Assembly: GCA_946543095.1 (NCBI GenBank)
Contig: CAMNLO010000091.1
Location: 1 to 6,568 of the forward strand
From: an uncultured bacterium
Lineage (GTDB): Bacteria > Bacillota > Clostridia > Lachnospirales > Lachnospiraceae
Length of the DNA stretch: 6,568 nt
Direction: 5' to 3'
In this document: in pieces, positions 1 through 5,102 of the stretch
How positions within the stretch are numbered: position 1 is the first letter of the stretch
Layout of the letters: each line of letters opens with the position of its first letter
The notes under the pieces: generated by a model
Told to the model about the DNA's origin: nothing
What the model saw: only the letters and a program-made list of their open reading frames with translations
The model's database searches: none
Translations under genes and position numbers: made by a program

Positions 1-551
1 GCGAACCAGTCCACGTTGCCGATGGTCCCTATGAATTCCTCGGAGGAACCTCCCATGGGCAGGGGACGGCAGCCGAAACGGTTCAGGATGCCGTAAAGAA
101 ACACCAGGGCCGTGCAGATGAACATCTTCTCCAAAAGAGACTTATCCTCTTCAAAGAAGAGCAGTCTGGACACCGCGAAATAGGCGGCCGCGGACAACAG
201 CCGCATCACCAGGCCCATATGCCACCCGGGCTCCCCCATAAACAGGGCCTTCCGGTAGGGAGAAAGCAGCCAGGAAAACAGGGTGATCCCGGAATAGATC
301 AGCACTGCCCGGTCCGTGGCGGAAAAGCGCTCTCCCATCCGCCGGACATCCGCAAGCTGCGGAAGGCCTTCCCGGATCAGCTTTTCCACGCCGCAGACAG
401 CGAGCAGCATAAAAAAGGCAATGCTGCCCCAGAGCCAGATATGAAATTTGTCCTCGCCGATCTGATGATAGCCGTCGGAATAAAACAGCGGCAAAAGCAC
501 AAAAAGCACCATCAGATAAAAATTCAGAGCGGTACGTGCTTTGCTTTCCAT
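1..551 (-). CDS. O-antigen ligase/polymerase family membrane protein (3' end off the left edge)
   Basis: Partial gene: 183 codons from ATG at 551, reading out of the window. Seen: strongly hydrophobic segments at about residues 9-24, 38-54, 82-97, 112-132 and 142-157, with short polar loops, so a polytopic inner-membrane protein. Early PLFYSDGYHQIGEDKF (residues 21-36), then GEPGWHMGL (106-114) and IGTIGNVDWF (174-183), resemble conserved blocks I recall in clostridial O-antigen ligase-like proteins (Wzy/WaaL superfamily), where a G-T-x-G-N-x-[DN] block precedes the main membrane core. Such proteins polymerise or transfer surface glycans at the outer face of the membrane; the real substrate is unknown. 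In Firmicutes they are usually far longer, often with C-terminal TPR repeats, which cannot be seen here. It is divergent from luxS. The start is uncertain: an AAGGGG lies only one base before ATG 551, too close for a normal ribosome site. Family call fairly good, function inferred. Confidence 0.72.
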   Translation of the reverse strand, partial: MESKARTALNFYLMVLFVLLPLFYSDGYHQIGEDKFHIWLWGSIAFFMLLAVCGVEKLIREGLPQLADVRRMGERFSATDRAVLIYSGITLFSWLLSPYRKALFMGEPGWHMGLVMRLLSAAAYFAVSRLLFFEEDKSLLEKMFICTALVFLYGILNRFGCRPLPMGGSSEEFIGTIGNVDWF

Positions 552-558
552 ACCCCTT

Positions 559-587
559 ATTATACATGATGCGGTCAAATACAAAAA
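559..587 (-). promoter_or_regulatory. Candidate promoter of the O-antigen ligase-like gene
   Basis: Read on the minus strand, a perfect TATAAT -10 box occupies 564-559. The hexamer 17 bases upstream (587-582, TTTTTG) is a poor -35 box; TTGACC at 578-573 is a better hexamer but only 8 bases away. The predicted transcription start falls at about 551-553, on top of the ATG at 551, so either the transcript is nearly leaderless or the gene starts elsewhere. Confidence 0.4.
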
Positions 588-594
588 TGCTTTC

Positions 595-623
595 TTGTTG
601 AATGCATAAAACTAGGATATAAT
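595..623 (+). promoter_or_regulatory. Sigma-A type promoter for luxS
   Basis: A perfect TATAAT -10 box at 618-623 is preceded, with an ideal 17-base spacer, by TTGTTG at 595-600, a partial match to TTGACA. The predicted start is near 630, giving a leader of about 60 nt before luxS. Its -35 box lies 7 bp from that of the opposing candidate promoter, so the two would be back to back and could compete or share a regulator. Confidence 0.62.
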
Positions 624-627
624 CGGA

Positions 628-649
628 ATACAGGGCTTTATGCCCGTAT
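628..649 (+). other. Hairpin at the predicted 5' end of the luxS transcript
   Basis: ATAC (628-631) and GGGC (633-636) pair with GCCC (642-645) and GTAT (646-649) around a TTTAT loop. This is an 8-bp stem with a single bulged A at 632. It starts almost exactly where transcription from the 618-623 box should begin. It could be an mRNA-stabilising 5' hairpin or an operator dyad overlapping the start site. No U-tract follows, so it is not a terminator. The role is inferred. Confidence 0.4.
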
Positions 650-691
650 ACTTTTGTATTGCAGAGCAAACAGAAAGGAGATTTCCCGCTC

Positions 692-1201
692 ATGGAAAAA
701 ATAGCCAGCTTTTGCGTAGACCATGTCAGGCTGCAGCCGGGGCTGTATGTGTCCAGAAAAGACAGCGTAGGGGCCGAGACCGTGACCACCTTCGACATCC
801 GCGTCACCTCCCCCAATGACGAGCCCTGTATGTGCACGGCGGAGGTGCACACCTTCGAGCACATCGCAGCCACCTATTTAAGAAACGATCCCGACTGGAA
901 GGATAAGATCATCTACTTCGGGCCCATGGGCTGCCGGACCGGGTTCTATCTGGTGATGGCAGGGGATCTGGAATCAAAGGACATCCTGGATCTGATCATC
1001 AAGTGCTTCGAGTTCTGCAGGGATTTCGAAGGGGAGATCCCGGGGCAGGCTCCCGAGGACTGCGGAAACTGGCTGGATCACAATCTTCCCATGGCGAAGT
1101 ACTGGGCGAAGAAGTATCTGGACAGGACACTGTATCAGATCGATGACGCGCATCTGACGTATCCGGTTAAGGAAAACACAGAGGGAAACTTCACGCACTG
1201 A
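692..1201 (+). CDS. luxS: S-ribosylhomocysteine lyase (autoinducer-2 synthase)
   Basis: A 169-residue cytosolic metalloenzyme that cleaves S-ribosylhomocysteine to homocysteine and DPD, the precursor of autoinducer-2. Family landmarks are all visible: S6 and H11, R37 (in TTFDIR), the metal-binding H53-x-x-E56-H57 motif (HTFEH), the catalytic C81 in GPMGCRTGFY, and the third metal ligand C124 in EDCGNW. These match Ser6, His11, Arg39, His54/Glu57/His58, Cys84 and Cys126 of the Bacillus enzyme. Length is normal (about 150-170). Start chosen at 692 because AAAGGAG at 674-680 precedes it by 11 bases and LuxS proteins normally begin MEKIxSF; an in-frame ATG at 659 would place that ribosome site inside the gene. 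mtnN follows 43 bases later and supplies the substrate. All catalytic residues are present, so an active enzyme is expected. Confidence 0.97.
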   Translation: MEKIASFCVDHVRLQPGLYVSRKDSVGAETVTTFDIRVTSPNDEPCMCTAEVHTFEHIAATYLRNDPDWKDKIIYFGPMGCRTGFYLVMAGDLESKDILDLIIKCFEFCRDFEGEIPGQAPEDCGNWLDHNLPMAKYWAKKYLDRTLYQIDDAHLTYPVKENTEGNFTH

Positions 1202-1234
1202 GCTGCGTGCGCTGCGTAAAAAATATCCCGGAAT

Positions 1235-1239
1235 GGAGG
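1235..1239 (+). promoter_or_regulatory. Ribosome binding site deciding the mtnN start
   Basis: GGAGG at 1235-1239 lies 5 bases before ATG 1245. An alternative in-frame ATG at 1233 overlaps this site and has no ribosome site of its own, so translation should begin at 1245. Confidence 0.85.
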
Positions 1240-1244
1240 AAAAC

Positions 1245-1943
1245 ATGAAAAAAATAGGTATCATCGGCGCAATGGAACTGGAAGTGGATACGCTCAAGTC
1301 GAAACTGACCGACAGGAAAACATCGACCTTTGCGTCCATGACCTTCGAGGAAGGGAAGTTAAACGGAGTGGATGTGGTCGTCGTGAGAAGCGGCGTGGGA
1401 AAGGTGAACGCCGCCTGCTGCGTACAGTGCCTGGCGGACCGCTTCGGGGTGACCAATGTGATCAACACGGGAGTGGCCGGCTCCCTTTCCGCGAATATCG
1501 ATATCGGGGATATCGTGGTGAGCACCGACGCCGTCCAGCATGATATGGATGTGGCGGGCCTGGGCTATGCCCCCGGCATCATCCCCATGATGGAGGAAAG
1601 CTTTTTCAAGGCGGATATGAAGATGATCAGCGAGGCCGTGGCCTCCTGCAACAGGACCTGCCCCGAGATCTCCGTGTTCACGGGAAGAGTGGTGTCCGGG
1701 GATCAGTTCATTTCCAGCCGGGAGGTGAAAAACCGCATTACGGAGCAGTTTGACGGACTGTGCTGCGAGATGGAGGGAGCTTCCATCGCCCAGGCCTCCT
1801 ATCTGAACAAGCTCCCCTTTGTGGTGATCCGGGCCATTTCCGACAAGGCGGACGACTCCGCGGAGATGGATTACCCCACCTTCGAGCGCAAGGCCGCGGA
1901 GCACTCCGCGAAGCTGGTAGAGGACTTAGTTAAGAATATCTGA
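1245..1943 (+). CDS. mtnN: 5'-methylthioadenosine/S-adenosylhomocysteine nucleosidase
   Basis: A 232-residue nucleosidase (also called Pfs/MTAN), the same length as the E. coli protein. It hydrolyses S-adenosylhomocysteine to S-ribosylhomocysteine plus adenine; the family also acts on methylthioadenosine and 5'-deoxyadenosine. Seen: the N-terminal KIGIIGAMELEV block with catalytic-acid candidate E13 (Glu12 in E. coli), SGVGKVNAA (49-57), NTGVAGSL (74-81), VSGDQFI (150-156), ribose-binding M176-E177 in CCEMEG, and R196/D200 in VIRAISDKAD (Arg193/Asp197 in E. coli). All key residues are intact. Its product is the LuxS substrate, so the pair completes two-step SAH detoxification and autoinducer-2 formation. 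The short 43-base gap from luxS and lack of a terminator imply co-transcription. The start at 1245 is favoured by the ribosome site and by the typical MKKIGIIGAM start. Confidence 0.97.
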   Translation: MKKIGIIGAMELEVDTLKSKLTDRKTSTFASMTFEEGKLNGVDVVVVRSGVGKVNAACCVQCLADRFGVTNVINTGVAGSLSANIDIGDIVVSTDAVQHDMDVAGLGYAPGIIPMMEESFFKADMKMISEAVASCNRTCPEISVFTGRVVSGDQFISSREVKNRITEQFDGLCCEMEGASIAQASYLNKLPFVVIRAISDKADDSAEMDYPTFERKAAEHSAKLVEDLVKNI

Positions 1944-1980
1944 AAAGCATTAAAAGCATCACATTTTCAAATACACAGTT

Positions 1981-2064
1981 GGTGTCGCGAGCTCCATCAA
2001 CTTATGGCATTAGCCGCTCGGAATACGGCTGCGCCGGATATTCACTCGCGACATGGAGCCAAAT
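1981..2064 (+). promoter_or_regulatory. Structured dapL leader with mutually exclusive pairings at the Shine-Dalgarno
   Basis: Seen: TGTCGCGAG (1983-1991) is a perfect 9-bp inverted repeat of CTCGCGACA (2045-2053), able to close a multibranch loop. Inside, GAATACGGC (2021-2029) folds with GCCG (2033-2036) and TATTC (2039-2043), giving 9 bp with a two-base bulge and a TGC loop; CCAT/ATGG (1994-1997/2004-2007) can form a small second arm. In competition, GCTCCAT (1991-1997) is perfectly complementary to ATGGAGC (2053-2059), which contains the dapL ribosome site GGAG. The two long-range pairings share or abut bases and probably exclude each other. Inferred: a translational on/off switch for dapL, possibly a riboswitch-like or protein-bound leader. 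It does not match any riboswitch consensus I recall and is too short for the lysine riboswitch. It could also be a palindromic intergenic repeat. Confidence 0.5.
2055..2058 (+). promoter_or_regulatory. Ribosome binding site deciding the dapL start
   Basis: GGAG at 2055-2058 lies 6 bases before ATG 2065. The upstream in-frame ATG at 2053 overlaps this site and has no ribosome site before it. DapL proteins also typically begin at the MKLNxNYL block encoded from 2065. Confidence 0.8.
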
Positions 2065-3267
2065 ATGAAATTAAACGCGAACTACCTGAACTTAAAACCC
2101 AGCTACCTGTTCTCCGAGATCGCCCACCGGTTAAACGCCTATTGTGAAGCCCATCCGGACAATCAGCTGATTCGCCTGGGAATCGGGGATGTGACCCTTC
2201 CCCTGGCTCCTTTGGTGGTGGAAGCCCTGAGGGAGGCGGCTTCGGAGCAGGGGAAAAAGGAGAGCTTCCACGGCTACGGCCCCGAGCAGGGCTACGATTT
2301 CCTGCGAGATGCCATCCGCCTCTATTACGAAGACAGGGGTGTCAGCCTTGCCATGAACGAGATCTTCGCCTCCGACGGCGCAAAGTCCGACACCGGCAAT
2401 ATTACGGATCTCTTTGACAAGGACAACACCATTCTGGTGCCGGACCCGGTGTATCCCGTGTATGTGGACACAAATCTCATGGACGGCCGCAGGGTGCTGT
2501 ACGCCGCGGGAACTCCCGAAAACGGCTTCCTGCCTCTGCCGGATGAGAATGTCACCGCAGACATCGTCTACATCTGCTCCCCCAATAATCCCACCGGCGC
2601 CGTCTACACGAGTGAGGGCCTGAAGGCCTGGGTGGATTACTGCGTAAAGCACCGCTCCCTGCTGCTTTTCGATGCCGCCTACGAGGCCTTTGTGTCCGAT
2701 GAAAGCCTGCCCAGGAGCATATTCGAGATCGAGGGCGCAAGGAAATGCGCCATCGAATTCGGCTCCCTTTCCAAGACCGCGGGCTTTACCGGGACCCGCT
2801 GCGGCTACACCATCGTGCCGTCAGAGCTGACCTTCCCCGTAAACGGAGAAGAGATCAGCGTGAACTCCCTTTGGCTGCGCCGCCAGACCACCAAATTCAA
2901 CGGCACCAGCTACATCGTCCAGAAGGGGGCAGCCGCCGCATTCTCGAAAGAGGGCATGGCGGAATGCCGGAAAAACATCGATTACTACAGGGAAAACGCG
3001 AACTGCATCGCAGACACCCTGAAGGACCACGGCATCCGCTTCTTTGGGGGCATCAATTCCCCTTATATCTGGTTTGAATGCCCCGGGGGCGCCGAGAGCT
3101 GGGAATTCTTTGACATCATGTTAAACAGGATCGAGGTGGTGGGAACCCCCGGCGCCGGCTTCGGGGAAAACGGAAAAAACTATTTCCGCCTCACCTCCTT
3201 CAATACTCATGAGAACACGCAGGAGGCAATGCGCCGCCTTGCGGGTCTGCTTTCCGAACGCAGCTGA
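2065..3267 (+). CDS. dapL: LL-diaminopimelate aminotransferase
   Basis: A 400-residue, PLP-dependent fold-type I aminotransferase that converts tetrahydrodipicolinate directly to LL-diaminopimelate using glutamate, bypassing the succinylase/acetylase steps of lysine and peptidoglycan precursor synthesis. Seen: family-specific N-terminus NYLNLKPSYLFSEIAHR, LGIGDVTLPL (38-47), FHGYGPEQGY (68-77), SPNNPTG (172-178) with cofactor-contacting N174, D203 and Y206 in LFDAAYEAF, Schiff-base lysine K237 in SLSKTAGFTGTRCGY, and the substrate carboxylate arginine R375 in NYFRLTSF. The GTPGAGFGENG stretch (360-370) is also typical. Length fits the family (about 400-410). It lies 121 bases after mtnN with no terminator between, behind a structured leader, and is followed at once by an intrinsic terminator. 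An intact, functional enzyme is expected. Malformed or off-family aminotransferases are unlikely given the DapL-specific blocks. Confidence 0.96.
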   Translation: MKLNANYLNLKPSYLFSEIAHRLNAYCEAHPDNQLIRLGIGDVTLPLAPLVVEALREAASEQGKKESFHGYGPEQGYDFLRDAIRLYYEDRGVSLAMNEIFASDGAKSDTGNITDLFDKDNTILVPDPVYPVYVDTNLMDGRRVLYAAGTPENGFLPLPDENVTADIVYICSPNNPTGAVYTSEGLKAWVDYCVKHRSLLLFDAAYEAFVSDESLPRSIFEIEGARKCAIEFGSLSKTAGFTGTRCGYTIVPSELTFPVNGEEISVNSLWLRRQTTKFNGTSYIVQKGAAAAFSKEGMAECRKNIDYYRENANCIADTLKDHGIRFFGGINSPYIWFECPGGAESWEFFDIMLNRIEVVGTPGAGFGENGKNYFRLTSFNTHENTQEAMRRLAGLLSERS

Positions 3268-3269
3268 TC

Positions 3270-3306
3270 AAAAAGGCTCCGGACCTGAAGGTCCGGGGCC
3301 TTTTTT
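3270..3306 (+). terminator. Intrinsic terminator after dapL, potentially bidirectional
   Basis: GGCTCCGGACC (3275-3285) pairs with GGTCCGGGGCC (3290-3300) over a TGAA loop, 11 bp with one G-U pair, followed by six T (3301-3306). It begins just after the dapL stop at 3265-3267. On the opposite strand the stem is followed by five T (complement of 3270-3274), so it could also stop transcription of the convergent surface-protein gene that ends at 3414. Confidence 0.93.
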
Positions 3307-3413
3307 CGTTTTGGTCCTTATGAGCAGAAAACGCCCAGGAGCTGATCCTCGCCGCCATCGACAATTTCTTCCGGACGAAAGCCTGGAATACTGAAATACC
3401 CGACCGGTAAAGC
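3307..3413. other. Convergent spacer between dapL terminator and surface-protein stop
   Basis: About 107 bases with no supported gene. In the plus strand a start-less frame (3324-3407, stop TAA 3408-3410) reads like a plausible protein tail (AQELILAAIDNFFRTKAW...). It has no initiation codon or ribosome site, and 28 open codons can occur by chance, so it is at most a possible gene remnant. Confidence 0.4.
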
Positions 3414-5102
3414 CTACCGCAGCTTCCCATAGGCATCCGCGTAAAACTGCCCGTTCACATAGCAGCTTTTCATGAGATGCCCGTCTGTCTGGTCAAACCA
3501 GTAGCTGTATTTCTTTGCGGCATCCGCCGTGGGATCCGTTTCCCTGCCCTTCAGGGAGCGCTTCCCCGTCAGTGCCCTGCCGTTTTTATCCAGATAGTAG
3601 GTCTTCGTATCCAGCTCCAGCCAGCCTTCGCCCGCCCGGAAGCCGGTGCCGGGATCCACGTAGTAAAGCTTCTTCGAGATCAGGATCCAGCCGGTCTTTC
3701 TTTTCCCGGTAGCCGGATCAAAATATCCGTATCTCGGCGTTTTTTTCGTTCCCAGATTGATCCAGCCGGTCTGGGGCAGACCATTTTTGAAATAAAAGCT
3801 GTCTCCGGCGCCGTCAAAGGCCGAGTTCTGATCCAGGGTATAGAACCCGTTTGCCGTAAGGATCCCGTTCTTTCCCCTGTAGTCTGCGCCGGTTATTATG
3901 GTATCGGAGTGCACTGCCCGAAGAAGCTTTCCGTCATTAAACTCAAAGGTCAGGGACACCTTGATCTGCACATCCTCCGCATCCGTGTACACCGTGTTCA
4001 CGGCGTTCACGGAAAAGCCCTTTTTCTCCAGGCTGCCGTCAGAATGGAGATAATAGGAGGTGCTGCCCACCCTTCTGAAGCCCTCCACAGGCTTTGGCAG
4101 CCCGTTTTCGTCTAGAGTATTGACGTCGCAGTAATAGATGGAGGTCTTTGTCTTCTGCAGCCCGTTCTTCGTCACAAGGCTGCCGTCCGGATTGGCATAA
4201 TAGGCCGTATTTCCGTCCTTTATGCCCCCCGTCAGCATCTCCCCGGTGTTCCTGTCGAAGAAAAACTGCACATTCACATTGTTGATCTTAACGGAAACAG
4301 GCCCTGCAGACAGAGTCCCGCTGCGGATATAATAGTGCTTTCCGTTCCGGACGGCCCAGCCCGTGTAGCGTATCCCGTTTGCCGTAAACAAGTCCAGACT
4401 GCCGTTTGTCTTTTTAGACGCCTGCAGGGAAAAACCGGTCTCCGTGCGGACAAGGCTCCCCGGTTCTCCGACGGTATTCTCCGCCTGCATGGAGAGCCCG
4501 GCGGTCCTTCCCTGATCATTGTTTTCCTCACTGAAATAGTACCAGCTGCCGCTTTTCCGGAGCCCTTTGTATTTCCCCTCATCTGTCAGGAAATACCGCT
4601 CCCCGTTCACCGTCTGCAGTCCCAGAAGCCGCATGCCTAAGCCGCTTCCGGGATTAGAGCCCGTTTCCCTGTAATAATACTCCCCGTTTCCCTGCCAGCC
4701 AGTGGCCAGAGCGCCCCCAGCGCCCGAAAGACTGTAGGTCTTTTTATTGATGTTTACAATGCCGCTCTGCTTTATCCCGCTGGCATCGAAATAGTACCAG
4801 AAACCGCCTGTTTTCGTGATATTTCCAGCGGCGTCGATGCGCTGCCAGCCGGTGAGGCGGGATCCCTTCTGATCCAGAAAGCTTACACTTGCTTCGGCAG
4901 TCCCTGCGTCCCACCCCTGCTTTATAATCAGCGTTCCGTTTTCATCGAAGCTGTACCACTTCCCGCTGATCTTCATATCTCCCGTTACCATGCGGGAGAG
5001 GGAATCGAAATAATATTTTGCCTCACCGATCTGCTGCCAGCCCTTCAGACCGGAGCCGTTTTTATTGTAGCAGCGCTTCGCGCCGTAAATGTCCTGCTGC
5101 CA
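3414..5102 (-). repeat. Degenerate GW/YYF cell-wall-binding repeat array within the surface protein
   Basis: Roughly 560 residues encode repeated units of about 20-40 residues built on T-G-W...x-x-Y-Y-F/Y-D...G-x-x-x-T/K. Examples are GWQQIGEAKYYFDSLSRMVTG, LTGWQRIDAAG followed by FWYYFDASG, TGWAVRNGKHYYIRSG, and KTGWILISKKLYYVDPGTG. The units differ in length and are interrupted by non-repeat inserts, notably around 3843-4013 where no GW core is seen. They are protein-level repeats; DNA identity between copies is low, pointing to old, diverged duplications. Confidence 0.75.

Noticed and set aside
659..691. Earlier ATG for luxS at 659
   Set aside because: It has no ribosome site, would swallow the AAAGGAG at 674-680, and adds 11 residues not typical of LuxS.
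151..873. Long minus-strand open frame spanning the intergenic region and antisense to the start of luxS
   Set aside because: It crosses the divergent promoters and overlaps luxS antisense; the neighbouring frame gives a clear multi-spanning membrane protein with family blocks, so this is a shadow frame.
974..1904. Minus-strand open frames opposite luxS and mtnN
   Set aside because: Antisense shadows of two genes with all catalytic residues; the translations show no domain or membrane pattern.
1943..1959. AAAAGCAT direct repeat just after mtnN
   Set aside because: Only two 8-bp copies with 9-bp spacing in AT-rich sequence; no terminator or binding site is evident.
1944..2064. Lysine, SAM or T-box riboswitch upstream of dapL
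   Set aside because: The leader is too short for a lysine riboswitch or T-box, and lacks the SAM-I core and the T-box sequence. It is kept only as an unclassified structured leader.
2004..2147. Possible leader peptide ORF starting at ATG 2004 and overlapping dapL in another frame
   Set aside because: No ribosome site precedes it, and it runs on into dapL rather than ending before a terminator; its few lysine codons lie mainly in the overlap, so a classical attenuation peptide is not supported.
4274..4640. Open frames on both strands inside the surface-protein gene
   Set aside because: They are out of frame with the continuous 1050-codon repeat protein and show no recognisable domain.
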